DNA of 64,000 bases. It comes from Pachypanchax playfairii. Taxonomy: Eukaryota; Chordata; Actinopteri; Cyprinodontiformes; Aplocheilidae. The stretch is from the NCBI GenBank assembly GCA_006937955.1, contig SSNP01000145.1, positions 47,987-111,986 on the forward strand. The letters run 5' to 3'. The notes beneath the pieces are model-generated. The model worked only from the letters and a program-made list of their open reading frames with translations. It ran no database searches and was not told where the DNA came from. The position numbers and the translations under genes were made by a program. Shown one piece after another: positions 11,046 through 22,097 of the stretch (position 1 is the first letter of the stretch; every line of letters starts with the position of its first letter).

Positions 11046-12150
11046 TATGAGTGCTGAATGGAAGCTGGGGAGGGTTTAGGTTCTCCTTTTGGGGAGGTGC
11101 TGGGTGGCTTGCCTTGGGTGCCGTTGGTCATGAAAGTAGCCGCTGCCGGGTTTCCCTGCCCTTGGTGGGCTGCAGGGTACGGGGTTGCTTATAGGGGTCA
11201 GTAGGGAATCTCCCTCCCAGTCCTTTCCTCCCCATCCCATTCAGCTTTCCTCCTCCCGCTCCATCGCACAATCTCCTCCGCAACACAGGGCCTTGGAATG
11301 CAGGTTCGCTCCTCCCTGGTGGCAGACTGCCTCCGAATTTTAACCCACAGCTTAGACACTCTCTCTATATACACATTCACATTACACACACATAGGGCTC
11401 TTGAGGTTGGGCTGGACCCTAGCCCTCTGTTTTAAATGCATGTTTGAACATCTAACACTGTCAACTCATCTGAGCGGGAGGAGTGAGGCTCAGGGTCTTT
11501 TCACATCCCTGTTTTCTGCCTGCCATCAAGGGCTGGGGGACAGAGGAGGACCTGGCCATCTTGTCAGGGTCAAGAGTGGGTAGCGGTAGTCTGTGGCTTT
11601 GGAGTTTCTGGTGGTCTGCTGTGCTCTGCCTCAGAAAGAAAGGGATCAACTCCTGGGTCTGGAATTAGTTGCCACCTTGGGGGTACTGGTACCTAGATCC
11701 GGGAGTGTAGAGTGTGTAAGGGGAGTGTAAGTATGTCTGTGGTGTCTATTTTGGTTTCTGTTCATGTTGGTGTGTATGGTAGAGTTTGTGTATGTGTGCA
11801 TGAGTGTGGGAAGGTATGCTTGTGTATGACTGTTTGTGTATGTATGTCTGTCTTTTTCTATGTGTCAGGGTGGGTCTCAGACTCCCCCTCGGTCTATCTT
11901 ATACCCCTTTACGAGGGCCTATCTCCCCCAACCCAGCTCCCCACTGCTTACTGGTCCCCCCACCAGCCTGTGCAATGGGGGTTTCTAGACTTGGGGCTAA
12001 GTGCTTGGGGTGTGTGCGGGCCTGCTCCCGGTGACTGGCCGGTGGGCTGGGCGCTTCCTGGCACCGTCTGATACCTTCTTCGGGAGGGGCTGCCCTTGGG
12101 TCTCGGACTTCAGATCCGTGTCCTGGGGTGCTTGGGGGTGGCTGGCTGCC
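11046..12150 (+). repeat. GC-rich dispersed repeat G1, copy 1
   Basis: About 1.1 kb of unusually GC-rich sequence for this window. The same sequence, diverged and inverted, occurs at 60158-61106. Shared blocks: GCTGGACCCTAGCCCTCTGT, GACAGAGGAGGACCTGGCCA and CCTTCTTCGGGAGGG. Frames differ between copies and none looks like a conserved protein, so it is more likely a repeat than a gene. Class unknown. Confidence 0.6.
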
Positions 12151-12356
12151 GGCAGGGCCTGTGGAATCGTGCCACGGCTCCCTGGGGTGCCTGTACTGCG
12201 ATTGAGGGGCAACTGCGTTGGAGGTTGCCTATGTTCTTGTCTGTGAGGGGGGCTTTGGTTGCTCCTACGGTGGCCTGCCTAGGCTCTGCTGCTCCAGGGT
12301 TAGGGTCTGGATCCCTTGGGCTTGGGTTGGCCTTGTGGTCTGCTTTTTGGTCTGGG

Positions 12357-13015
12357 NNNNNNNNNNNNNNNNNNNNNNNNNNNNNNNNNNNNNNNNNNNN
12401 NNNNNNNNNNNNNNNNNNNNNNNNNNNNNNNNNNNNNNNNNNNNNNNNNNNNNNNNNNNNNNNNNNNNNNNNNNNNNNNNNNNNNNNNNNNNNNNNNNNN
12501 NNNNNNNNNNNNNNNNNNNNNNNNNNNNNNNNNNNNNNNNNNNNNNNNNNNNNNNNNNNNNNNNNNNNNNNNNNNNNNNNNNNNNNNNNNNNNNNNNNNN
12601 NNNNNNNNNNNNNNNNNNNNNNNNNNNNNNNNNNNNNNNNNNNNNNNNNNNNNNNNNNNNNNNNNNNNNNNNNNNNNNNNNNNNNNNNNNNNNNNNNNNN
12701 NNNNNNNNNNNNNNNNNNNNNNNNNNNNNNNNNNNNNNNNNNNNNNNNNNNNNNNNNNNNNNNNNNNNNNNNNNNNNNNNNNNNNNNNNNNNNNNNNNNN
12801 NNNNNNNNNNNNNNNNNNNNNNNNNNNNNNNNNNNNNNNNNNNNNNNNNNNNNNNNNNNNNNNNNNNNNNNNNNNNNNNNNNNNNNNNNNNNNNNNNNNN
12901 NNNNNNNNNNNNNNNNNNNNNNNNNNNNNNNNNNNNNNNNNNNNNNNNNNNNNNNNNNNNNNNNNNNNNNNNNNNNNNNNNNNNNNNNNNNNNNNNNNNN
13001 NNNNNNNNNNNNNNN
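12357..13015. other. Assembly gap (659 N)
   Basis: Run of 659 N between the two identical 4.0-kb blocks. Frames that cross it are meaningless. Confidence 0.99.
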
Positions 13016-13537
13016 AATGTACTTTTTGACTTTGTGTAAAGTTGAAGGAAGTTGTTGAGTTTCATACAGCAGGATGAGTTCAGAAAACTGGTTATCCTGA
13101 AATGTCATTTTAAGTATGTGCTCCCGCTCACAGAACACTAAACCCTGTTCATGGTCTGGTTTTACAGTATACTACGGGTGGGGATTATCTTGGTGTAATG
13201 AAGTGACTCTTAAATTCATATTCATATGGACACAACCGTATAGTATTAAATAGATTCTTTAGATATTCAAGTTAAACAGTCTTTTTTAATAAAATATGAT
13301 TATTCGAGAGTTTTTGTCTGATCAAAGGCCAAGCCCGGGTCTGAACACTTTTTTTTGCTTTCGTTGTTCCTACACACTGAAATTGCATTACACTCCTTTC
13401 TGACAGGCAGAATTCCGAGATCAAATATCCAAAATTTCACTGGTCCTCCCCCGGCTGTGGTGGGTGGACCTTCCTGAGCATGTAGAAGACTTTGACCTAA
13501 ATATTCCAGCAGTGCACAGAGTGCAAAGAAAGAAAGT

Positions 13538-13648
13538 ATGTCGATGAGTGAGACGTATGACTGTGTGGTGGTTGGAGCAGGAGTCCAGGGCTCCTTCACG
13601 GCCTACCAGCTGACAAAACACAACAAGAAGACTCTACTGCTTGAACAG
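13538..13648 (+). CDS. pipox: pipox coding exon 1 (copy 2)
   Basis: Identical to 8876-8986 in its 111 nt and flanks, with the same ATG and GTGTGT donor. It is contiguous with exon 2 in the assembly. A gene has use for only one of the two; see the duplicated-block entries. I use this copy in the spliced model because no gap separates it from exon 2. Confidence 0.85.
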
Positions 13649-14416
13649 GTGTGTATCACACACATCTAGTTTATTTCAAGTTTCTTTATTTATCTAGTGT
13701 AACAATTGCTACTATTTTCTAAAGTTTTCATTTTGTTACTGTACATAATGAAAAAAAACATAGGTTAGGAAAGTCAAAATAGCACAGATATAGGACAATG
13801 GTTTAAGACAGCTTTGTACAATAAAGACTGAGCATCATTAGGTTTTAACATACAGTACATGAATATGTTGAAAATGTTTTCAGATATTTAAAGATTCATA
13901 GGGAAAAAAAGCAACAATTGCATAAAATTAAGTGAAGTATAAAGCAATTGGGAAGACATCTTTGCAAGAGGGGGGGGCGTCAGGATTGTTGGGGTTTGGT
14001 GTTTGTTTTCTCTAAGGGTTTTACCAGGTTCTCCAGTGATCTTTATTTTGGAAGAATTTGGTTTCCTGTTTTATTTTGTAGGCCTTACTTGTTTCCTGTT
14101 CCTTGTGTTTAGTTGTTGCTTCACTTATTTTTAGTCAGAGGGTTTTCTGTATTTGTTTTGTTTATGTTTTGTTCTGGTGGGTTTTGTTTTTAGCTTGATG
14201 TATTTTGGCCGTTGGGTCTCTTGGTTTTCTTTACGCTCCTCTGCAGTGGTTTTGGTTCTTCACACATTAACATTCATTCTGATCAGTTTTCCTGGCTCTG
14301 CTTCCAGATGTTCATGTTTTGTAATCACCCATCTTTCATATGTCTCCCTCTTTTGCCACCTGTTGTCTGCACATACGTCTTTCTCCATGTCATTACCCTA
14401 TGTTGCTCTCTCTCTC

Positions 14417-15145
14417 TGTCACGGGCTCAGTGATTTTGTTGACCCACATTGCAGGACTCAGACTCAGACAGCGTTTCAGGTGCAAGAGTGAAAGGTTTAT
14501 TTACAACGTGGAGTTCAATATATACAGTGCAGTGAATGTGCTCGGTGATCAGGTGCGCCAGGGGAATTCTCAGCACTGTAAGGGAGACGAGAGTTAGTCT
14601 TGAAGTCACTGAGACTGATTGAGAAATCTTGCACAAGGAGAGTCTTGAACTCACGAAAGGAGGCAGGTGATAGCACGTGAGAGGAGGGCAGGTCCAGTGC
14701 GGTGCTGTGCAGGGAGGGGGTGAGTCCAGGATGGAGGAGCCCAGGTGGATAGACGCAGGAGGGAGACAGATCAGGTTCCAGGCGACCAGACACTGTACAC
14801 AGATGGGATCTCGGGACACACGAGGAGCAGGGCGAACAATCCTGAGGAGAGCAGGTGAGTTGCACAACAAAACATCCAACTAGGATTAGGTTACTCGGAC
14901 TAGAAATGTTCTCGGAAAATACTCAGAAGAATCACAAGGATCGGCACAAGGGAAGCTACCATTCAGGTCAACAACCAGGCGCTGAATGAACGGCCGCGTC
15001 TGGCTTAAGTAGTGCCCTGCTCCTCATCAGCGCTGATCGCCTCCAGGTGTAGACAATCTGCCTCACGCTCCCGCGCAGCTCCTCCTGCAGACAATTAACT
15101 CACCCAACACAGAGAATACAGCACACACAGACACTGAACCTGACA
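14417..15145 (-). mobile_element. Solo LTR, second copy through the contig overlap
   Basis: Same element as 9755-10483 (offset 4,662). Count it once if the overlap is merged. Confidence 0.6.
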
Positions 15146-15191
15146 CTCTCTCTCTCTCCCTTCCTCCCTCCCAGTTTTTATCTCTCAAACT

Positions 15192-15592
15192 ATGCAGGTA
15201 GCGATATAACCCGAGTTCGAACGGCCGATACTTGTTTCGTCACAACCCCTTTGCTTGTTTGTATTCATCAGCTCCTGCAGTTGTAACCACGCCTAGCATG
15301 CTGCTGGCTAAAAGCTGTAGGAAGAGAGAACGTCTACTGTTGCCATGCGCAGCAGGGCAGGAAACAGTATACCTTGCTCTCATAAGCTAGTTTGTTAGCC
15401 AATCTGAGTCCAGCAAATTCGAATAATGAATATTAACGAGCTGCTGGTGAAGCCTGACGGAACCAGCCAAATTTTGCCGCAGACAGATTGAAAGGTTTGT
15501 TAATGTGTTTACTAACGTTTTTTTTTTTTATATAAAATGTTTCATATTACTGGTTAATACATAAGAAATAACCACAAAGTCCTGAAATTTGT
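15192..15592 (+). mobile_element. MITE M1 partial, second copy through the contig overlap
   Basis: Same as 10530-10930 (offset 4,662). Confidence 0.6.
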
Positions 15593-15707
15593 ATGAATAC
15601 ATTTTATGCAGTGCAAACTCCTCTCCCTCTGTGCAACTTCTCGCTTCATCCGTCACTGATTTTAACTCTCTGGGGGCTCATCCTGGGTGTCTACTGTCTC
15701 TTTATAG

Positions 15708-16812
15708 TATGAGTGCTGAATGGAAGCTGGGGAGGGTTTAGGTTCTCCTTTTGGGGAGGTGCTGGGTGGCTTGCCTTGGGTGCCGTTGGTCATGAAAGTA
15801 GCCGCTGCCGGGTTTCCCTGCCCTTGGTGGGCTGCAGGGTACGGGGTTGCTTATAGGGGTCAGTAGGGAATCTCCCTCCCAGTCCTTTCCTCCCCATCCC
15901 ATTCAGCTTTCCTCCTCCCGCTCCATCGCACAATCTCCTCCGCAACACAGGGCCTTGGAATGCAGGTTCGCTCCTCCCTGGTGGCAGACTGCCTCCGAAT
16001 TTTAACCCACAGCTTAGACACTCTCTCTATATACACATTCACATTACACACACATAGGGCTCTTGAGGTTGGGCTGGACCCTAGCCCTCTGTTTTAAATG
16101 CATGTTTGAACATCTAACACTGTCAACTCATCTGAGCGGGAGGAGTGAGGCTCAGGGTCTTTTCACATCCCTGTTTTCTGCCTGCCATCAAGGGCTGGGG
16201 GACAGAGGAGGACCTGGCCATCTTGTCAGGGTCAAGAGTGGGTAGCGGTAGTCTGTGGCTTTGGAGTTTCTGGTGGTCTGCTGTGCTCTGCCTCAGAAAG
16301 AAAGGGATCAACTCCTGGGTCTGGAATTAGTTGCCACCTTGGGGGTACTGGTACCTAGATCCGGGAGTGTAGAGTGTGTAAGGGGAGTGTAAGTATGTCT
16401 GTGGTGTCTATTTTGGTTTCTGTTCATGTTGGTGTGTATGGTAGAGTTTGTGTATGTGTGCATGAGTGTGGGAAGGTATGCTTGTGTATGACTGTTTGTG
16501 TATGTATGTCTGTCTTTTTCTATGTGTCAGGGTGGGTCTCAGACTCCCCCTCGGTCTATCTTATACCCCTTTACGAGGGCCTATCTCCCCCAACCCAGCT
16601 CCCCACTGCTTACTGGTCCCCCCACCAGCCTGTGCAATGGGGGTTTCTAGACTTGGGGCTAAGTGCTTGGGGTGTGTGCGGGCCTGCTCCCGGTGACTGG
16701 CCGGTGGGCTGGGCGCTTCCTGGCACCGTCTGATACCTTCTTCGGGAGGGGCTGCCCTTGGGTCTCGGACTTCAGATCCGTGTCCTGGGGTGCTTGGGGG
16801 TGGCTGGCTGCC
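15708..16812 (+). repeat. GC-rich repeat G1, second copy through the contig overlap
   Basis: Same as 11046-12150 (offset 4,662). Unlike copy 1 it is followed by intact flanking sequence, so its right boundary can be studied here. Confidence 0.6.
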
Positions 16813-17485
16813 GGCAGGGCCTGTGGAATCGTGCCACGGCTCCCTGGGGTGCCTGTACTGCGATTGAGGGGCAACTGCGTTGGAGGTTGCCTATGTTCTT
16901 GTCTGTGAGGGGGGCTTTGGTTGCTCCTACGGTGGCCTGCCTAGGCTCTGCTGCTCCAGGGTTAGGGTCTGGATCCCTTGGGCTTGGGTTGGCCTTGTGG
17001 TCTGCTTTTTGGTCTGGGGTCCGGGGCTGGGGCTTTTCACACCCACTGTGAAACAATTTTTTGGAGAAACCTGATGGTCACAGGCGCGTCCATGCACACA
17101 GGTGTGCATGCAGATGTTCACAGACACTCACTGACTTGGACTGCAGCTGCCACTGAGGATGATATGTGTTCCTTTTACCAGCGGTTGGCATCCAGCTTAT
17201 ATTGGTGCGTTATTGCCAACTTATGTTCCGCCCCCTCATTGGTTCCATTGCTCTTTATTTAAATTATATATTTATTCAAAATAATCGTGAATAATAATTG
17301 AAATTTTTGACGAAAAATGCGATAAGGAGAAGTTACATACAGCACAATTTTTGGGACCCAGATATCAAAGTTTAAGACCTTTTCAAGTCTTTTTAATGTA
17401 TTATTTCCAAATTTAATGCTTTTAAGAGTTTTTAAGATAGCCTATTTAATTTTAAGAATGTTTCATGTCTCAATTTACAATCCAG

Positions 17486-17634
17486 TTCATTCTGCCCCAC
17501 ACTCGAGGAAGCTCCCATGGCCAAACCCGCATCATCCGCAAAGCCTACGAGCAAGACTTTTACACCCAGATGATGGAGGAATGCTACAAGCTGTGGGCCC
17601 AGCTGGAGAAAGAGGCTGGCATCAAACTGTATAG
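17486..17634 (+). CDS. pipox: pipox coding exon 2
   Basis: Acceptor CCAG at 17482-17485 and donor GTAAGC at 17635. The 149 nt start in phase 0 and end in phase 2. It codes residues 38-86: FILPHTRGSSHGQ, then TRIIRKAY, DFYTQMMEECYKLW and EKEAGIKLY. The PHTRGSSHG...RIIR block is the signature of the monomeric sarcosine oxidase family and lines the flavin and substrate pocket. The last Arg codon is split with exon 3. Confidence 0.95.
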
Positions 17635-18092
17635 GTAAGCACTCAACAGAAAGGTAAGGTGAGAAAGCTTATTAAACTGAACACAGTGAAAATCTTCCCA
17701 TAACATAAAGATTTTTCACATTCAAGATGCTCTGTACACATAAAAGCAGAAAATCCATGTTCTCAAGCCCTGAATGCAGAACTATCTAATTTCCTCCAGA
17801 TGCATTCAATAATTCAACATACACATACCTGTGAATGTGAAAAAATATATATTTTCTCTTTTTCCAAATCTGTGAAATTAATTCACTGAGGTGGGATGAA
17901 AAGATTTGTTTATGAACATGAAATAAATAAAATTATATAAAGCCTCCAAGAACATTTTCTCTTAGAACATATGTGAACACACACTGTCTTCCTGTGGAAC
18001 ACAAATTGCTTCCTAACTCCAGCTCTTTATGTATGGTTTCTCTCTCTAAACCAATTGGGCTTTTGCCCTGGCAAAAATGTTTGCATCAAATT

Positions 18093-19795
18093 TCAAGTTT
18101 CAAGTTTATTTATTTATAAAGCGCCAGTTCATGACAAAGTAATTTCAAGGCACTTCACAGAAAAATCAACCAATTAATCATAAAACATTTTCTATCTAAG
18201 GAACCAGCCGATTGGGCTGAATTGTTAGTTCAGCACAATCCTCCATCCTGAGCAGCACAATTGGCAACAGTGGAAAGGAACGACTCCCTTTTAACAGGAA
18301 GAAACTTCTAGCAGAACCAGAACCAGAACCCGGCTCAGGATGGGCGGCCTTCTGCCTTAGCCTACTGGGGTCTGAGCTGACAGGAAAGAGACAAACACCG
18401 ATGGATTTGGGCCAATCGTCATGTCTATAGAAAGATAAACAGAGAAACAGTTAATGGCAGCAGTAACAATCAAAAGCAATAACAATTTGATGGCTCTAGT
18501 GGGAATATTTCATCCCTTGTTTATGTGAGATACAGTACATCCTCCTCAGAGGCAGCCAGAGTAAAGAAAGACAGCAGAGTGAAGAAATGTGGTCAGTATG
18601 TCCTCCAGCAGTCTAAACCTATAGCAGCATAACTAAAGGGAAAGCTCAGGAGAACCCAAGCTAACCCTGACTATAGGATTGTGTAAAAAGGAAAGTTTAA
18701 AGTCTTAAAACTACACAAGGTGTCTGCCTCACGGATAAAAAGTGGAAGCTGGTTCCACAGGAGAGGAGCCTGATAACTAAAAGCTCTTCCTCCCATTCTA
18801 CTTTTAGAACCTCTAGGAACTACAAGCAGACCTGCAGTCTGAGAGCGAAGTGTTCTGTTAGGAACATATGGAACAATAAAATCTTTAATATAAGCTGGAG
18901 CTTGGTCGTTCAAGGCCTTATACGTCAAAAGTAAAACCTTAAACTTTATTCTAGACCTTACAGGGAGCCAATGAAGTGATGCTAAAACAGGAGAAATATG
19001 ATCTCTCCTTCTAACTCTCATCAGAACTCTGGCAGCAGTATTTTGGATCAGCTGGAGGTCTTTAACAGAACTATTAGAACATCCTGATGATAAAGAATTA
19101 CAGTAATCAAGTCTAGAAGTAATAAATGCATGAACTAAAGTTTCTGTATCTCTTTGAATCAAAAGGCTCCAAATTTTATCAACATTCCGCAGGTGGAAGT
19201 AGGTCGTCCTGGTAACATGTTTTATATGAGAACTAAAGGACGTGTCCTGGTCAAAGATAACACCCAGGTTCTTTACCTTCTTGTTGGAGGATAAATTAAT
19301 ACCATCCAACGTTGATGACTGACTACACAACTTGTTCCTATAAGGTTCTCAGGCCCAAAAGTCACAACCTCTGTCTTGTCTGAATTTAAAAGCAAAAATT
19401 TAAGCGTCATCCAATATTTTACATCATTAAGACAAGCTTGTAATCTCTGCAGCTGGTTGGTCTCATCAGGCTTCATTGATAGATATAACTGAGTATCATA
19501 AGCATAAAAATGGAATTTTATACCATGTTGTCTAATAATTTTACCAAGCGGTAACATATATATAGTAAAGAGGATTGGTCCAAGCACTGAACCCTGAGGA
19601 ACTCCATGACTGACTCTGGTATATGAAGAAGATTCATTATTTACATGAACAAACTGGAATCTTTCAGTTAAATATGATTTAAACCAGTTTAATGTAGTTC
19701 CCTGGATTCCAATATCATCACAGTGAAAAGAATTCCCTTCTTCAGCCGGAGTTACAAATAAAATGTTCAGAGTCAGTGATGACAAGAAAGAACAG
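18093..19795 (-). mobile_element. L2-like LINE, 5' truncated, dead
   Basis: Minus-strand non-LTR reverse transcriptase. The upstream frame (19785 to 19273) has HGVPQGSVLGPILF and the polymerase box region FYAYDTQLYLS, where the family normally has YADD, so one catalytic Asp is replaced by Tyr. A frameshift leads to the downstream frame (19330 to 18671), with LDYCNSLSSGCSNSS, HISPVLASLHWLPVRSR and LLWNQLPLF. The 3' end near 18093 is the tail TTTATAAATAAATAAACTTG. A second copy is at 51745-53577. It lies in pipox intron 2, antisense to pipox. Confidence 0.85.
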
Positions 19796-19861
19796 TGTTA
19801 TAATCTACTTTTATTGTACCTAATTGCTGAATGTTGTAGAACTGCATTCTGAACTGCATTC

Positions 19862-20015
19862 AGGACAATGAAAACGAGTCTGACCCTGAGCGAGAGGACA
19901 ATGAAAACGAGTCTGACCCTGAGCGAGAGGACAATGAAGATGAGTCTGTCCCTGAGCGAGAAGACAGTGAAGATGAGTCTGTCCCTGAGCGAGAAGACAG
20001 TGAAGATGAGTCTGA
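19862..20015 (+). repeat. 33-bp minisatellite, about 4.7 units
   Basis: Units start at 19862, 19895, 19928, 19961 and 19994 (AGGACAATGAAAACGAGTCT in unit 1). Period 33 keeps one frame open, coding EDNENESDPER-like acidic 11-residue repeats on the plus strand. The frame is closed by a stop just upstream and soon downstream, so I do not call a gene. Confidence 0.75.
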
Positions 20016-21314
20016 CGCTTCGAAGTGGTCCTGATGCTGGGAGACGGTGTAATGAGTTGTGCGGGTTAAAAACCGCTGGCATGCAGACGTCCCAGTAAAC
20101 ACATAGTTTACAGTCGGGTGTGTGTGTCCCCCTACATCATGCACCCCAACATTCTATATATGACATGAAAGCTCTGATTCTCCTCTTTCCGATGATATAA
20201 ACCATTTTGACATGCAACAACCACAGCACTGACACTAAAGCCTTTATTCAGAAAAGCAAAGACTTCAAGAGTGATCTTCCAACCTTTGATGCTTTCTACA
20301 TGTAACATGCATCATTTCCAGAAAGATGTTAGTCTCATTCAGTCTGTTACAGTTCTAGGGAATTTAATCCAGTAAAATAATTAGGTCCATAACACAGGAT
20401 AGATCTGCAGAAAATGTTCCGATTTGCGATCAGCTCCGACAGTTTTTTCATTCATATTGGTCATATCAGGCTTAATGTACTCCTGCCTGCGATAACTAGC
20501 TAAAATTTGGAGATAGCATATTACACATGATATAGCCAAAATGACCCACTTGTTATCAGTGGCGTGTGGTGGGTAAAAATACTGAGTAAGCCAGTCACGG
20601 GTGCGTATACATGTGCACGTGCATATGAGTTTTTTTATATGTTCTTTTTCATATATATAATGCACATAGGCCTACTGTTTAATATTCCCAGACACTTCCT
20701 GAAATTATGCTACAGTACTAATTTCATGCAACCTTTTCCTCACCATTCCGTTTGCATAATTTGTGATTAGAGTCCCAAAATTCCCCTATAATCCATTTTA
20801 TAATTTATAACGTCACAACCATTCTGATCTGCAGACGATATGAACAGTGGTTTATACAGTTAAGCTGGCTCATATGGGGGCTGGTCTTGTATCACATCCA
20901 GGCATAATAAATAGCATTTCTACACACAATATACATAAGTAGTTCAGTCGGCAGCAAACTTTATTATTAAATTATTATTAATGATGCACATTTCACTCAC
21001 CCTACTTGAAAAGGAAATCCATTCTCCTGTCTTTCATGGATGAAAAGTGGTCAATAACCTTGTCATAAAGTTTAATAACCGCTTAAGTTTAGCACTAGCC
21101 GTTAGCCAGTCTGTGTGAACGTAGTTTTCCGCGTTGAAAGTCCGAACTCCTTTCCCCCTCTCCACACGAAGATCCAGGTTTGGTGTTGGTCTACCGTTAG
21201 ATTTAATTTGAAGTTGCTGCTGTAGTGGTAGTTTTCTGAAACTATTTTTCACTAAAAACTCCAAATCGTCGCCCTCCATGTTTGCATTGAGCATACAAGT
21301 GTTGCTAACTGTGA
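20016..21314. other. pipox intron 2 stretch, nothing recognised
   Basis: No coding exon, and no repeat shared with the rest of the window was found. Short (GT)n near 20118 and (CATATA)-like runs near 20650 only. Confidence 0.4.
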
Positions 21315-21319
21315 CGTTA

Positions 21320-22097
21320 TGTTGTGTGGCTGATCTGCCTGTGGGTGTGAGTGTGTGTGTGGGTGCGATTAACCTAATTTCCAACAGGTGGATCAGCTCT
21401 GGAGCAGCAGGTGTGGCTCATTCTCCTCATCACCTGAGACGGGATTTAAGGGGAGGATCAACACGAGACAGGCGCCAGATAGTTCTCTCTCATCACTTGG
21501 TAGAGGTTCTAGTTACTGACCGTATACACATTTTAGAAAGACGAGCCCCATAACGCTTGGTCTTTCTTTTCCTCTTCCCTCAGGAGCTTCATCCGGATCC
21601 GACGCCTTTCCGAGGATCCGTACCTCCTGTCCTGGAGAGCAGCCGCTTCCACAGGCTCTCACGCCGGCTTGGTTTTCCCCGGACCTGCTCTCCGCCTGTC
21701 TCTTCCTCCCCGGAGCCTGCACCTGCTGGACACACGGACCCAGAGCTGATCTGTTCACCCTCCAGCACCTGCACATCTCACTCCGGACCACAGACCTCTT
21801 TTCAGCTACCAACAACTCCTCCTCTCTACCACCACCATCTGCGCCATCCAAGTAAGCCTTCTCTCCTGTTCTCATGCTTGCTCCAACATCACAACCCCCA
21901 GATAACTAACCTGTGTTCTCACCGTCTAGAATCCCACGGTTCCATCCCGGTGAGGCCCGGTTCCTGTACCGCCAGCAGCACAGGAGTTATGTGCCTGGCC
22001 GTGCCTTTTCTCATACTTTCAATAAACATCTTAAACCTGTTTTGTTGTCTGGAGCTTGTGCTTGTAAGAGGGTTCGCACCAAACAGGGGCCATGACA
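21320..22097 (+). repeat. 5' LTR (778 bp) with self-priming sequence
   Basis: Starts TGTTGTGTGG and ends GGCCATGACA. A TATA-like TTTAAG is at 21445-21450. About 24-28 bases on, GCCAGATAGTTCT (21474-21486) is the perfect reverse complement of the 13 bases at 22097-22109 just after the LTR, which puts the probable transcript start at about 21474. AATAAA near 22021 is the likely polyadenylation signal. Confidence 0.85.

Larger units (their letters stand above)
8354..12356. repeat. 4.0-kb duplicated block, copy 1 (likely contig overlap)
   Basis: Every part I compared recurs 4,662 bases later at 13016-17018, including the 8-base G run and the 12-base T run and all translated frames. Copy 1 ends exactly at the N gap and copy 2 begins exactly at its other edge. 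That geometry is expected when two overlapping contigs were scaffolded without merging. It contains pipox exon 1, a solo LTR, an M1 MITE piece and a GC-rich repeat. Confidence 0.9.
13016..17018. repeat. 4.0-kb duplicated block, copy 2
   Basis: Same sequence as 8354-12356, shifted by 4,662 bases. It continues without a break into the sequence leading to pipox exon 2, so this copy is physically joined to the rest of the gene, whereas copy 1 is joined to the upstream side. Confidence 0.9.

Noticed and set aside
11712..12071. 119-codon frame in the GC-rich repeat
   Set aside because: The inverted copy at 60158-61106 does not keep this frame; repeat, not gene.
12096..13138. Long frames (266-342 codons) across 12357-13015
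   Set aside because: They run through the N gap; no real coding support on either side.
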